Shown here one piece after another: positions 45,009 through 55,172 of a stretch of 64,000 nt of DNA. The stretch lies in assembly GCA_014360205.1 (NCBI GenBank), contig JACIXZ010000006.1, positions 62,001 to 126,000 on the forward strand. The letters are read 5' to 3'. Numbering within the stretch: position 1 is the stretch's first letter; each line of letters begins with the position of its first letter. Under the pieces are notes generated by a model. It was given only the letters and a program-made list of their open reading frames with translations, had not been told where the DNA came from and did not search any database. The stretch comes from Tissierellales bacterium (GTDB lineage: Bacteria; Bacillota; Clostridia; Tissierellales; Tissierellaceae). The translations under genes were made by a program, and so were the position numbers.

Positions 45009-46793
45009 ATGAAAAAGCTAATGACAGGAAATGAAGCAATAGCAAGAGGAGCTTACGAAGCAGGAGTTCTTGTTGCTTGTGCTTATCCGGGAACACCTAG
45101 TACTGAGATATTGGAAAACGTTTCCGCGTATGATGAAATTTATTCCGAATGGTCTACTAATGAAAAAGTAGCACTGGAAGTTGCCTTCGGTGCAAGCGTA
45201 GCAGGTGCAAGAGCTATGGCTAGTATGAAACATGTTGGCTTAAACGTAGCTGCAGATCCATTTTTTACAATAGCATATGAAGGAGTAAATGGAGGTTTAG
45301 TAGTGATTACAGCAGATGAGCCGGGTATGCATAGTTCTCAAAACGAACAAGACAATAGACTCTATGCTCCTCATGCAAAAGTTGCTTTGATCGAACCATC
45401 AGATAGCCAAGAGTGCAAAGACTATCTAAAACGAGCTTTTGAAATATCAGAACAATTTGACACAGCGGTTCTATTTAGAGTCACAACAAGAGTCTGCCAC
45501 ACGAAAGGGATAGTAGAATTAGGGGAAAGAGAAGAGGTAGGCATAAAAGAATACATAAAAAATCCTAAAAAATACATAATGGTTCCTGCCAATGCTAAGG
45601 AAAAACACATAGAAATGGAAAGAGATAGACTCCCTAAGTTACATGAATTTTCTAATACCACCGACTTAAACAGGATAGAATTAAACGATTCAAAAATAGG
45701 AGTAGTCACTTCTGGTGCTTGTTACATGAATGCTAAAGAAGCACTCGGAGATAAAGTTTCCTATCTGAAGATAGGATTCAGTTACCCACTTCCAGACGAG
45801 AAATTTAAAGAGTTCGCTGAGAAGGTAGAAAAGATATATGTAATAGAAGAAAATGAACCATACATGGAAAACTTTATCAAAGCTTTGGGTATTGATTGCA
45901 TAGGAAAGGAAGAATTTCCATTATGTGGTGAAATCACACCTCAAATAATAAAAAAAGTTGTATTAGGGGAAAAAACACCTTCCACATATAAATTAGATAT
46001 ATTACCTCCAAATAGACCGCCAGCACTTTGCGCAGGATGCCCTCACAGAGGAATATTTTATGAGATGAGTAAATATAAAAACAAAATAAATGTCACATCA
46101 GATATAGGTTGTTATAGTCTTGGTGCATCAGCACCACTTTCCGTAGGAGATACAGTTGTTTGCATGGGAGCAGGTTTTTCTGCTGGAATAGGTTTTGACA
46201 GAGTAAATAAAATGGCTCAAAGAGGGAAAAAAGTGTTTGGAGTATTAGGGGATTCAACATTTTTTCATTCAGGCATGACTGGCTTAGTAGATGCAGTATA
46301 TAACAAATCTGACTTAGTAATGGTGATCCTTGACAATAGGATAACTGCTATGACAGGGCATCAAGAAAATCCTGGTACTGGAAAAAATATAATGGGAGAA
46401 GAAGCTCCTATGATAGATATAGTTTCTATTGTTAAAGCTTGTGGAGTCAAAGAAGAAAACATAAGAGTGATCAACCCTTATATTATGAGTCAAAATAAAG
46501 AAGCAATAAAATCTGCTCTTGAAGCAAAAGGACCATTTGTAATAGTAACTAAACAGCCATGTGCATTGATAAAAGAAGTTCAAAAGAAAAGAGCTAATCT
46601 TTACTCAGAAGTTGATAATGAAAAATGCACTAAATGTAAGGCTTGTTTAAGAATAGGTTGCCCTGCAATATCCATGGTAGATGGTAGGGTTTTAATAGAT
46701 AAAGTTCAGTGTAACGGTTGCACTGTATGCGTGCAAACATGCCCATACAAAGCCATTAAGGTTCATCAAGAAAGAGGTGGAGAAAATGAATAA
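45009..46793 (+). CDS. iorA: indolepyruvate ferredoxin oxidoreductase, alpha subunit
   Basis: A 594-residue TPP-dependent enzyme subunit that oxidises aryl pyruvates from aromatic amino acid breakdown to aryl-acetyl-CoA, reducing ferredoxin. The N-terminal pyrimidine-binding half (GNEAIARGAYEAG, YPGTPSTE) and the TPP/Mg half (GDSTFFHSGMTGLVDA, LDN) are clear. Two [4Fe-4S] clusters are at the C-terminus (CTKCKACLRIGCP and CNGCTVCVQTCP). The ATG at 45009 is preferred to the one at 45000, which abuts AAAGG. Overlaps iorB by 8 bases. Confidence 0.95.
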   Translation: MKKLMTGNEAIARGAYEAGVLVACAYPGTPSTEILENVSAYDEIYSEWSTNEKVALEVAFGASVAGARAMASMKHVGLNVAADPFFTIAYEGVNGGLVVITADEPGMHSSQNEQDNRLYAPHAKVALIEPSDSQECKDYLKRAFEISEQFDTAVLFRVTTRVCHTKGIVELGEREEVGIKEYIKNPKKYIMVPANAKEKHIEMERDRLPKLHEFSNTTDLNRIELNDSKIGVVTSGACYMNAKEALGDKVSYLKIGFSYPLPDEKFKEFAEKVEKIYVIEENEPYMENFIKALGIDCIGKEEFPLCGEITPQIIKKVVLGEKTPSTYKLDILPPNRPPALCAGCPHRGIFYEMSKYKNKINVTSDIGCYSLGASAPLSVGDTVVCMGAGFSAGIGFDRVNKMAQRGKKVFGVLGDSTFFHSGMTGLVDAVYNKSDLVMVILDNRITAMTGHQENPGTGKNIMGEEAPMIDIVSIVKACGVKEENIRVINPYIMSQNKEAIKSALEAKGPFVIVTKQPCALIKEVQKKRANLYSEVDNEKCTKCKACLRIGCPAISMVDGRVLIDKVQCNGCTVCVQTCPYKAIKVHQERGGENE

Positions 46794-47358
46794 GAGTTTA
46801 CTTTTAGCTGGAGTTGGAGGGCAAGGAATAATCTTGGTTTCAAAGATTCTATCAGAGGGCTTGATGGAAGAGGGCTACGATGTAAAAATGAGCGAAATTC
46901 ATGGGATGAGTCAAAGAGGAGGAAGTGTCACCACTCAGATTAAGTTTGGAGAAAAGGTGTATTCGCCAATCATAAATGCAGGAGAAGCTGACGTTTTAGT
47001 AGCTTTCGAGAAAATAGAAGCGTTGAGATATATCGAAAATTTAAAAAGCGGAGGAACGCTAATAGTAAATGAGGAGGAAATCTTTCCCCTTCCAGTACTT
47101 GCTGGACTAGAAGAATATCCAGATGGAGTAATAGAGGAATTAAAAAATAAAGTTGATCATGTTATAAATATTGATGCTAGAAAAGTAGCTCTAGATTTAG
47201 GCGAAGCAAAAAGCTCAAACATTGTCATGCTTGGAGTGACAGTAAAAGCATTGGGTCTAGAGGACATAGATTGGGAAGGAAAGATTAAAAAATACCTTCC
47301 AGCTAAAACACATGAAAAAAATATACTAGCTTTTAGAAAAGGATTAGAAACATTATAA
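46786..47358 (+). CDS. iorB: indolepyruvate ferredoxin oxidoreductase, beta subunit
   Basis: A 190-residue gamma/beta-type 2-oxoacid oxidoreductase domain, with LLAGVGGQGIILVSKIL at the start and SEIHGMSQRGGSVTTQIKFG. Completes the IorAB complex. Translation starts within the end of iorA, behind AGAGGTGG. A terminator follows. Confidence 0.94.
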   Translation: MNKSLLLAGVGGQGIILVSKILSEGLMEEGYDVKMSEIHGMSQRGGSVTTQIKFGEKVYSPIINAGEADVLVAFEKIEALRYIENLKSGGTLIVNEEEIFPLPVLAGLEEYPDGVIEELKNKVDHVINIDARKVALDLGEAKSSNIVMLGVTVKALGLEDIDWEGKIKKYLPAKTHEKNILAFRKGLETL

Positions 47359-47361
47359 AAT

Positions 47362-47390
47362 AGCCACCCACCGAGGTGGCTTTATTTATT
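47362..47390 (+). terminator. terminator after iorAB
   Basis: AGCCACC (47362-47368) / GGTGGCT (47375-47381) and a T-rich tail. Confidence 0.85.
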
Positions 47391-47520
47391 AAATTTTTGT
47401 AATAATTTTATAAATTTGAGATATTAGGAAATATTGAGATATAATAAGATATAGATAAAGGTCTATGCTTAAATTTCTCCATTTTCCTTATTTTTTATGT
47501 TTTTATAGTATAATTGGGTA

Positions 47521-47548
47521 TTGCATAAATAAATTGAAAGAGTATAAT
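47521..47548 (+). promoter_or_regulatory. likely promoter of the V/A-ATPase operon
   Basis: TTGCAT at 47521-47526, 16-base spacer, TATAAT at 47543-47548, 22 bases before the first ATG. A second TATAAT is at 47509-47514 without a clear -35. Confidence 0.55.
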
Positions 47549-47570
47549 AGATTAGTCAAGGGGTGATGAA

Positions 47571-47897
47571 ATGGATCAAATAGTTCAAGACATCCTTAAT
47601 CTAGACAATGAAACGAAAAAGCTTAAGGATAGATATGAGGAAATACTAAAAAAGGAAAAATTTGAAGGTCTTGCCAAAGTACAAAAACTTGAAGAAGAAC
47701 TAATGGCTGCTTATGAGAAAGAAGCACAAAAAGCATACGAGAATTATATTGAAGAAAAGTCAAAGGTAATTCCACAAATTGCTCAGCAGGAATATTTAAA
47801 ATATGGAAGTTCTACAAATTTGAATGAAAAATACCTTAAATTAAAGACTAAATTATTAGATGATATTTGGGAAAGTATCCTGACTATCGAGGAATAG
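47571..47897 (+). CDS. ntpF: V/A-ATPase peripheral-stalk subunit (G/H-like, NtpF)
   Basis: A 108-residue, mostly coiled-coil protein (DNETKKLKDRYEEILKKEK ...). By length, composition and position at the head of the operon it is the G/H stalk subunit that pairs with subunit E. These subunits have weak sequence conservation, so position carries weight. ATG after GGGGTGATG. The next gene begins 10 bases downstream. Confidence 0.75.
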   Translation: MDQIVQDILNLDNETKKLKDRYEEILKKEKFEGLAKVQKLEEELMAAYEKEAQKAYENYIEEKSKVIPQIAQQEYLKYGSSTNLNEKYLKLKTKLLDDIWESILTIEE

Positions 47898-47907
47898 AGG
47901 GATATAA

Positions 47908-48960
47908 ATGAGTAATGCAAGAAGATTTTCAGCAATTAACACAAAGTTAAGAGTCATGCACTCTCATTTTTTGACAGATGACGATTATCTTAATTTGATG
48001 GAATCAAAGACTGTAGATGATACAATCGCATATTTGGAAAATAACACTATATATGGAAAATTCATCACAAACGATCCACATCTTACAAGAATTGAAGAAG
48101 TAGACATTGCAATGGATAGATACTTGGTGCATCAATTTGGTAAAATATTAAATTATTTCTCCGATAAGTACAAAGAGTTTTATAGATCTCTTATGCTTAG
48201 ATATGAAGTGGAAGACTTGAAACTTTTTATCAGAGCAGTTGCTAGAGGGGAGAGCTTGGAAGAAACCAAGAATTTAAGCTTAATCAGAGAAAAATACTAC
48301 AGCTTTTCTTATGATAAGATAAAGAACGCAAAGAACATCAATGAATTGATTGAAATGTTAAATGACACACCTTTTTATGACATAATTAAAAGATATAAAG
48401 ATGAAGATCCAGAGAGATTGATTTTTTATATCGAAATGAGTCTTGATAAATTTTATTTTCAGACAGTAAGCGAGAAAGCAAAAGAACTTTCAAGGGAAGA
48501 CAGAAAATTCGCAGAAAAACTAGTCGGTACAAATGTGGATTTATTAAATATTGAATGGATTTATAGAGGTCTTAAGTTTTACAATACAATACCTGAAGAG
48601 CTCATAAACTACGCATTAAGTGGAGGGCTTGAGTTTAAATACGAAGATTTAAAGAAATTATGTTATTCAGATGTAGACTATTTAATTAAAACTGTTAGAA
48701 ACACTCCCTACAAAGATCTATTTAACCCAGATAAAGATATAGATACTTTCTTGAAATTAAGAATTCAAAGGTATCTATATAATATGTTTAAAGATGTTTT
48801 CAAAAAAGCTAAAATGGATATTTCAGTGTCGATAGGATTTTTGCATTTATTAGAATTTGAGACAAGAGATATCATGACTATATTGGAATCAAAGAGGTAT
48901 CAAATTTCAAGCATAGACATAAAAGAATACCTCATTCGAGACTTAAAAGGAAGTGAGTAA
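47908..48960 (+). CDS. ntpC: V/A-ATPase subunit C (central stalk/rotor cap)
   Basis: A 350-residue helical protein of the AhaC/NtpC (subunit d-like) family, with YEVEDLKLFIRAVARGE and NVDLLNIEWIYRGLKFY matching its repeated motifs. It caps the proteolipid ring and joins it to the central stalk. It sits unusually far forward in the operon, before subunit I. ATG after AGAGGGATA. Confidence 0.92.
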   Translation: MSNARRFSAINTKLRVMHSHFLTDDDYLNLMESKTVDDTIAYLENNTIYGKFITNDPHLTRIEEVDIAMDRYLVHQFGKILNYFSDKYKEFYRSLMLRYEVEDLKLFIRAVARGESLEETKNLSLIREKYYSFSYDKIKNAKNINELIEMLNDTPFYDIIKRYKDEDPERLIFYIEMSLDKFYFQTVSEKAKELSREDRKFAEKLVGTNVDLLNIEWIYRGLKFYNTIPEELINYALSGGLEFKYEDLKKLCYSDVDYLIKTVRNTPYKDLFNPDKDIDTFLKLRIQRYLYNMFKDVFKKAKMDISVSIGFLHLLEFETRDIMTILESKRYQISSIDIKEYLIRDLKGSE

Positions 48961-48962
48961 TC

Positions 48963-49997
48963 ATGGGAGCTAACAAAATGGAGCTGCTTAATGTGGTTGG
49001 CAAAATAGAACATGCTGATGCAGTATTAAGAGATTTAGTTTTAAACTATGACATTGAACTATTAGATGCTTTGAATAGAATCGAAACAGGTCATTTTAAA
49101 ATAAATGTAAGAGATGAGAACCTAGATAAAATAGTTGATATGAATTATGTAATGCCTTATATAAGCGACAATAAAGTTACTGATTTAGAAACTAAGAAAA
49201 AGCAGATAATGTCGGCATTTGATTTAAGCAATGACAGTATAAAAATTTCGAAAGAAAAACCTTCTATAAATGACGATGAAATCAATGATTTTTTTAACGT
49301 GCTTGAAAACATAAATTCATTAAATGGAGATTTAATGAATTTAAAAAATGAGTTGAGCAAATTAGAAAGCTATTATAACAATATTTTTAGAGAACTGGAC
49401 GACTTTCCAATAAGTATTGGAGATTTGAGAAATATGGAGTATTTTGACTTTAAACTAGGAGTATTGAGCAATTCTGGAAGGTTGAAGTTAAAATCAAGCT
49501 ATGAAAATATACCGGCTATAATCGTTCATACTGGCAAGATAGAACAAGGAGAAGTATATTTTATAATTTACCCCAAAAAAGTGGCTGTTGATATAGAGAG
49601 AGCATTAAAGACTTTGGAATTTCGCGAGCTAGTGTTGCCAGAAGAGTATAATTCTACTCCAAAGGAAATAAGTGCAATGCTTACACTAAAAAGAAATGAA
49701 ATTTTAGCAAAAATTGCATTGAAGGAGAAGGAATTGGATGAGTTAAAGTCAAAAAACTTGGATAAAGCAACTAATCTACTCAACCAGTTGAAAATCATGA
49801 TTGAAATTGAAAAAGTAAAAGAAAAACTAGCTTTTTCAAGAAAGTATTTCTATCTAGCCGCTTGGGTATTGTGTTCCGATAAAGAAAACATACAAAATAC
49901 TTTAAGCAAATATGAGGATATTTATGTAGCATTTGATGAAGAAGTTGTCCATTCTACAAAACTAAAAAACAGTTTATTACTAAGGGTGTTAGCATAA
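48963..49997 (+). CDS. stand-alone cytosolic domain of V/A-ATPase subunit I
   Basis: A 344-residue protein that aligns with the first about 345 residues of the full subunit I encoded next (shared: LLNVVGK/LLNIVGK, DLRNMEYFDFKLGVLS, PEEYNSTPKEIS, FSRKYFYLAAW), but it ends before any membrane helix. The stop is genuine; the next 40 bases hold a ribosome binding site for the full-length gene. It could bind the peripheral stalk as a second arm, or act in assembly. AGGAAGTGA precedes the ATG. Confidence 0.87.
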   Translation: MGANKMELLNVVGKIEHADAVLRDLVLNYDIELLDALNRIETGHFKINVRDENLDKIVDMNYVMPYISDNKVTDLETKKKQIMSAFDLSNDSIKISKEKPSINDDEINDFFNVLENINSLNGDLMNLKNELSKLESYYNNIFRELDDFPISIGDLRNMEYFDFKLGVLSNSGRLKLKSSYENIPAIIVHTGKIEQGEVYFIIYPKKVAVDIERALKTLEFRELVLPEEYNSTPKEISAMLTLKRNEILAKIALKEKELDELKSKNLDKATNLLNQLKIMIEIEKVKEKLAFSRKYFYLAAWVLCSDKENIQNTLSKYEDIYVAFDEEVVHSTKLKNSLLLRVLA

Positions 49998-50041
49998 TGA
50001 TAAAGCCTAGCATCACGATGAGAAGAAGGAAGTGATAATAA

Positions 50042-51985
50042 GTGTCGGTTGAAAAAATGACTTTGTTAAATATCGTTGGGAAGGCGCAAGATGCAGAAAA
50101 TGTCCTAAAGGATGTAGTCACAAACGTTGAAGTGGATTTAATTCCTGCAATTCATCAAATTGAGTCTAATAATTTCACATTTGATGTCACAAACGAGAAT
50201 ATAGATAAGATTATCGATATGAACTATGCAAGGAGCTATAAGAAAGACTCTCTTGTCGACGAATTGAGTAAAAAATCAGATACAATCAAAGAAATATTTG
50301 ATGTAAAAGACAATGAATTAAATATGAGAATTGATACTTTGCTGCCAAAAGAGAATATTCTCGAGGAATTCGACACTATAATTGATGAAATCCATGACAC
50401 AAATGAGAGAATAAATGTTCTAAAAAAAGAAATTGAACACTTAGAGGGGTATTATTCTAATATATTTAAAGAGTTAAAGAATTTTTCAATACCATTGTCT
50501 GACTTGAGGAGCATGGAGTATTTTGATTTTAAAGTTGGGATACTTTCTAAAGAAGGCAGACAAAAGGTTAAGAAAAACTATGAAAATATTTTGGGTATTT
50601 TCTTGCACACTGGTTCAAGCCAAGAAGGAGAAGTATATATAGTCATGTACCCAAAAGAAATGATTATTGAAATGACTAGAATACTCAGGTCTTTAGGATT
50701 TAAAGAAATTCCAATTCCTGAGGAGTACACTGGCACTCCTAAAGAAATCAGCGAACAGATAGACATTAAGAGAAATACAATTTTAGCGGAGATTGCTGAG
50801 AATGAGAAAATTGAAGAAAAAATAAAATCAAAATATGGCGAAAGGGTCAAGGAGCTATTAGCACACGCTAAGTTGATCTTGAAGATGGAAGATATTAAAG
50901 AAAACCTTGCTTTCTCAAAGAAGTATTTCTATTTTTCAGCTTGGATTGCCGATTCAGACAAGGACAAAGTAACGAATTTATTGAAGAAATACAATGGCAT
51001 TGTAGCTGTGTTCAAGAAAGACGAGATTTCAAATGCACCTACAAAATTGAAGAACAATTGGCTATTTAAACCATTTGAGATGCTCGTGAAGATGTATGGA
51101 ACTCCATCATACAACGAATTAGACCCTACTCCTTTTTTAAGTTTGTCATACATGTTTTTATTTGGAATGATGTTCGGAGATTTGGGTCAAGGATTTGTCA
51201 TCTTGCTTGCAGGATTATTAGTAGGCAAGAAGAGCAAGACTTTTGGAGGGTTATTGACTAGACTAGGAGCAAGTTCAATGGTCTTTGGCACTCTTTACGG
51301 CGCTGTGTTTGGATTTGAAACGATCATACCAGCACTATTGATTAGACCTTTTGAAAACATCAATACTATGCTTATGATAGCAATTGGCGTAGGTGTCACA
51401 CTACTTATAATTGCATATATTCATGGCATTATAAATGCTTTCAAGAGAAAAGACATCGAAGAAGCTGTGTTTGGAAATAAAGGAATTGCAGGATTTGTGC
51501 TTTTTATAGACTTACTTCTTTTAGTTGGCGGTATGATGCTAGGTTTAAACATAATGCCAGTATCTATTGGAATTATACTAGCAGTGTTATGCTTATTGTC
51601 CATCATATTCAAGATGCCACTTGCTAATCTAGTTGAAAAGAAGAGACCTCTACATCACGAAGATATCACAGGATATTACATCGAAGGTGTATTCTCATTG
51701 CTTGAGACTTTCTTGAGCATGTTGAGTGGTACAGTATCATTTATAAGAGTTGGAGCGTTTGCGCTGACTCACGTGGGATTATTTATTGCATTTGAAACCA
51801 TAGGCGAAATGATAGGCTCTGCTGCAGGAAATGCAGTGGTGTTAATCATAGGAAACCTACTGATATTAGGGCTTGAAGGGCTTATAGTATTTATTCAAGG
51901 CTTAAGACTTCAATATTACGAACTATTCAGTAGATATTATAAAGGCGATGGAAAGGCTTTTGAGCCTGTAAAATTAGAATATTAG
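50042..51985 (+). CDS. ntpI: V/A-ATPase subunit I (subunit a), full length
   Basis: A 647-residue subunit. Residues about 1-350 are the cytosolic arm that holds the peripheral stalks. The C-terminal half has about seven or eight helices. The conserved arginine-bearing helix region TVSFIRVGAFALTHVGLF carries the essential Arg for ion translocation. The GTG start follows AAGGAAGTGA. It is the paralogue of the truncated gene just upstream. Confidence 0.93.
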   Translation: MSVEKMTLLNIVGKAQDAENVLKDVVTNVEVDLIPAIHQIESNNFTFDVTNENIDKIIDMNYARSYKKDSLVDELSKKSDTIKEIFDVKDNELNMRIDTLLPKENILEEFDTIIDEIHDTNERINVLKKEIEHLEGYYSNIFKELKNFSIPLSDLRSMEYFDFKVGILSKEGRQKVKKNYENILGIFLHTGSSQEGEVYIVMYPKEMIIEMTRILRSLGFKEIPIPEEYTGTPKEISEQIDIKRNTILAEIAENEKIEEKIKSKYGERVKELLAHAKLILKMEDIKENLAFSKKYFYFSAWIADSDKDKVTNLLKKYNGIVAVFKKDEISNAPTKLKNNWLFKPFEMLVKMYGTPSYNELDPTPFLSLSYMFLFGMMFGDLGQGFVILLAGLLVGKKSKTFGGLLTRLGASSMVFGTLYGAVFGFETIIPALLIRPFENINTMLMIAIGVGVTLLIIAYIHGIINAFKRKDIEEAVFGNKGIAGFVLFIDLLLLVGGMMLGLNIMPVSIGIILAVLCLLSIIFKMPLANLVEKKRPLHHEDITGYYIEGVFSLLETFLSMLSGTVSFIRVGAFALTHVGLFIAFETIGEMIGSAAGNAVVLIIGNLLILGLEGLIVFIQGLRLQYYELFSRYYKGDGKAFEPVKLEY

Positions 51986-52010
51986 AATTTAGAATTTAGG
52001 AGGAGATATT

Positions 52011-52445
52011 ATGTCATTTATATTAACAACAACTACCATTATGGTATTATTGACAATTGCTACAGGAGTATATTTTATTTACAGCGATATGGAAGGCGAC
52101 AGAAAGAAATTGAAAAAGATTTTGAGAGCTAACTTGTTTGTGTTTGTTCCACTTTTGATGGCAGCAGTAATAATCATGGTACCAGGAGCAATAAACGCAG
52201 CTGAAGAAGCAACAGCAACAGGTGTAACATCATCTCAAGGTTTAGGATTTATATCGGCAGCTCTAGCAACAGGATTAGCAACACTTGGCGCAGGTTATGC
52301 AGTAGCAGTAGTTGGTTCAGCAGCTTTAGGCGCAGTATCAGAAGATAAATCATTATTAGGACAAACACTTATATTTGTAGGTTTGGCAGAAGGTATTGCT
52401 ATTTATGGTCTTATAGTTTCAATTCTTATTTTGGGAAGGTTATAA
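52011..52445 (+). CDS. ntpK: V/A-ATPase proteolipid subunit K (c ring)
   Basis: A 144-residue proteolipid. The C-terminal hairpin has the usual glycine-rich helix (LGFISAALATGLATLGAGYA) and the ion-binding Glu in FVGLAEGIAIYGL. The N-terminal hairpin has a basic loop (DMEGDRKKLKKIL) and no carboxylate. This layout is common in clostridial homologues. Without a Gln/Ser sodium signature that I can score with confidence, the coupling ion is undecided. ATG after AGGAGG. Confidence 0.9.
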   Translation: MSFILTTTTIMVLLTIATGVYFIYSDMEGDRKKLKKILRANLFVFVPLLMAAVIIMVPGAINAAEEATATGVTSSQGLGFISAALATGLATLGAGYAVAVVGSAALGAVSEDKSLLGQTLIFVGLAEGIAIYGLIVSILILGRL

Positions 52446-52447
52446 AA

Positions 52448-52753
52448 ATGAAATCCATTCTAATCAGCGACCACAAGGACACTTTAGTGGGAATGAGATT
52501 AGCAAGCATAGAAGGAATGTATGTAAAAGATTTAGATGATATAAGAAAAGCGTTTGATGAAGCTGTCGAAAATGATGAGATTGGAATAATCATAATCACA
52601 GAATCTATCCTAGAAAAAATGAAAGATAGAGTGCTTCAAGTAAAAAAGAGCAATAGCAAGAAGCTAATTGTAACTGTACCAGATAGGACAGGCCTAAAGG
52701 ACAAAGACTTTATTATGAGATACATCAAAGAGTCCGTCGGCATCAAAATATAG
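52448..52753 (+). CDS. ntpG: V/A-ATPase subunit F (central stalk)
   Basis: A 101-residue alpha/beta protein with the SubF pattern (GMRLASIEGMYVKD, IGIIIITESILEKM). It binds subunit D in the rotor. Starts 2 bases after the K stop. Confidence 0.88.
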   Translation: MKSILISDHKDTLVGMRLASIEGMYVKDLDDIRKAFDEAVENDEIGIIIITESILEKMKDRVLQVKKSNSKKLIVTVPDRTGLKDKDFIMRYIKESVGIKI

Positions 52754-52764
52754 GTGGTGAAGTC

Positions 52765-53394
52765 ATGATAACTGTAGAAGATAAATTGGATATATTTCGC
52801 AAAGTTGTCTACAAAGAAGAAGAAAAGAAATTCCAAAAAGCATTGGAAGAATTAAAAAAAGAGAATGAAAATCTCCTAGAACAGAAGAAGAAAGAGCTAG
52901 AAGCTCAAAGAGATGAGATCATCAAAAGAAAATTGGCAATAGCAGAAAGAGAGATCAACGAAAAGATTTCTGAAGAAAAGACAAAAGTCAAAGAAAAAGT
53001 TTTAAAAATGAGGGCAGAAATCCTACAAGACTTTATACAAAGCCTATATGAAAAAGCTTCAGAATTCACTAAGACTAGTGAATACAAACAATATCTCTTT
53101 GGCAAACTGGACAAAGCTATTTTAGAGCTTGGAGATTTGAATTTCAATATTTATGTTAAAGAAAGCGACAAAGATATGGTAGAAGAGCACTTAGAAAAGA
53201 ATTACGCAGAACGAATTCATAAATTTAACATTGAAACATTGCCATCAAATCTATTAGGCGGATTTTTAATCGAAGATCAAGAGAAGACATTTTTAATTGA
53301 TTATTCATTAAAGACCTTGATTGATGACAATGAGTATGAGATAGGAAACAAGTTATTTGCGCTTTTAGAGAAAGCAGGTGACATAAATGAGTGA
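52765..53394 (+). CDS. ntpE: V/A-ATPase subunit E (peripheral stalk)
   Basis: A 209-residue protein with a long N-terminal coiled coil (about 1-110, Lys/Glu-rich) and a globular end that holds subunit B (NIETLPSNLLGGFLIEDQEK, split at about 155-180). Overlaps subunit A by 8 bases. Confidence 0.88.
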   Translation: MITVEDKLDIFRKVVYKEEEKKFQKALEELKKENENLLEQKKKELEAQRDEIIKRKLAIAEREINEKISEEKTKVKEKVLKMRAEILQDFIQSLYEKASEFTKTSEYKQYLFGKLDKAILELGDLNFNIYVKESDKDMVEEHLEKNYAERIHKFNIETLPSNLLGGFLIEDQEKTFLIDYSLKTLIDDNEYEIGNKLFALLEKAGDINE

Positions 53395-55159
53395 TTTAAC
53401 TGGTAAGATTAAATCCATCAACGGTCCTGTAATTATCGGAGAAAACATGACTGGATTTAAAATGAGAGAGATGGTTGTAGTAGGGCCAAAAAAGTTGATA
53501 GGCGAAGTTATTTCCATTGATGGAGATACTGGTATTGTTCAGGTCTATGAAGAAACAGAAGGCTTAAAAAAAGGTGATGAAGTAGTTTCAACTGGAAAAC
53601 CACTTTCTCTAAAACTAGGACCTGGCATGCTTGGAAATATGTTTGATGGCATTCAAAGGCCATTGAAGAAGATTAGAGATGACCATGGTGACTTTATCCC
53701 TGAAGGAATTGGCCTTATTTCGATAGATGAAGAAACAGAGTGGGAGTTTAAACTGCTAGTAAGCGTAGGCGATAATCTAACAGGGGGACAGATATTTGCA
53801 GAAGTGCAAGAAACTCAGCTTATTGTTCACAAGCTCATGGTTCCTATCGAGATCTCAGGCAAAGTAATATGGGTTAATGAAACAAACAAGGGAACTATAA
53901 ACGACACAATTATTAAAATAGAAGATAAAAATGGAGACATTCACGAGATCAAGATGTATCAAGAATGGCCAGTAAGAAATCCTCGACCTGTAGAAGAAAG
54001 ACTTGAAATAAGCAAACTTCTTGTAACAGGCCAAAGAATCCTAGATGTATTTTTCCCAATAGCAAAAGGAGGAACTACAGCTATTCCTGGCGGTTTTGGA
54101 ACTGGCAAGACAATGCTCCAACATCAACTTGCAAAATGGTCTGATGCAGACATCATCATATATGTTGGTTGTGGAGAAAGAGGAAACGAAATGACTGAAG
54201 TTCTGGAGGATTTCCCTAAATTAGTCGACCCTAAGACCAATAGGCCTATCATGGAAAGAACTGTTTTAATAGCCAACACATCAAATATGCCAGTTGCCGC
54301 AAGGGAAGCCTCAATTTACACAGGCATTACAATGGCTGAGTACTTCAGAGATATGGGTTATGATGTAGCTGTCATGGCGGATTCAACATCAAGATGGGCT
54401 GAAGCATTGAGAGAAATATCTGGTAGACTTGAAGAAATGCCTGCAGAAGAAGGATACCCTGCATATTTACCTACTAGATTAGCTCAATTCTATGAAAGAG
54501 CTGGATATGTTAAGACACTCTCAGGCAAAGAAGCCTCAGTAACACTGATTGGCGCGGTATCACCAGCTGGTGGAGATTTCTCTGAGCCAGTAACTGAAAA
54601 CACAAAGAGATTCGTAAATGTATTTTTAGGACTTGATAGAGAACTAGCATATTCAAGACACTATCCTGCAATTAACTGGATGGACAGTTATAGCGGGTAT
54701 ACTCATATGATCAAAGATTTCTACGAGAAAGAGTTAAATGTGGATATTGAAAATTTAAGAGAAAAAATGCTTGGAATACTGTTTGAAGAAAACAAGCTCC
54801 AAGAAATAGTTCTCTTAGTTGGCGAAGATGTTTTGCCAGATGACCAGAGATTGATATTAGAGGTAGCTAGAGTTTTAAAAATTGGATTTTTACAACAAAA
54901 TGCATTCCATAAAGATGACGCTTTTGTGCCACTTAAAAAACAATATGAAATGCTAAAAACCATGGAATTATTATATGATAGAGGGCTTTCTGCAGTAAAG
55001 AAAGGAATACCAATCTCCAGAGTAAGAAATGGAGAAATATACGAAGAAGTCATAAAATTAAAATATACTATACCTAATGATGATATTTCAAAGATCAAAG
55101 AAGTCAACAAGATGATCAATGATTTCTATGATAAATTAGAGTCAGAGTATAGCAAATAG
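53387..55159 (+). CDS. ntpA: V/A-ATPase catalytic subunit A
   Basis: A 590-residue catalytic subunit. P-loop [10 protein letters not shown] (about 234), catalytic Glu in GCGERGNEM (about 261), and the A-specific non-homologous region (about 110-200). Walker B is [18 protein letters not shown] overlaps ntpE. Confidence 0.97.
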   Translation: MSDLTGKIKSINGPVIIGENMTGFKMREMVVVGPKKLIGEVISIDGDTGIVQVYEETEGLKKGDEVVSTGKPLSLKLGPGMLGNMFDGIQRPLKKIRDDHGDFIPEGIGLISIDEETEWEFKLLVSVGDNLTGGQIFAEVQETQLIVHKLMVPIEISGKVIWVNETNKGTINDTIIKIEDKNGDIHEIKMYQEWPVRNPRPVEERLEISKLLVTGQRILDVFFPIAKGGTTAIPGGFGTGKTMLQHQLAKWSDADIIIYVGCGERGNEMTEVLEDFPKLVDPKTNRPIMERTVLIANTSNMPVAAREASIYTGITMAEYFRDMGYDVAVMADSTSRWAEALREISGRLEEMPAEEGYPAYLPTRLAQFYERAGYVKTLSGKEASVTLIGAVSPAGGDFSEPVTENTKRFVNVFLGLDRELAYSRHYPAINWMDSYSGYTHMIKDFYEKELNVDIENLREKMLGILFEENKLQEIVLLVGEDVLPDDQRLILEVARVLKIGFLQQNAFHKDDAFVPLKKQYEMLKTMELLYDRGLSAVKKGIPISRVRNGEIYEEVIKLKYTIPNDDISKIKEVNKMINDFYDKLESEYSK

Positions 55160-55172
55160 TGGGTGAAGACGA

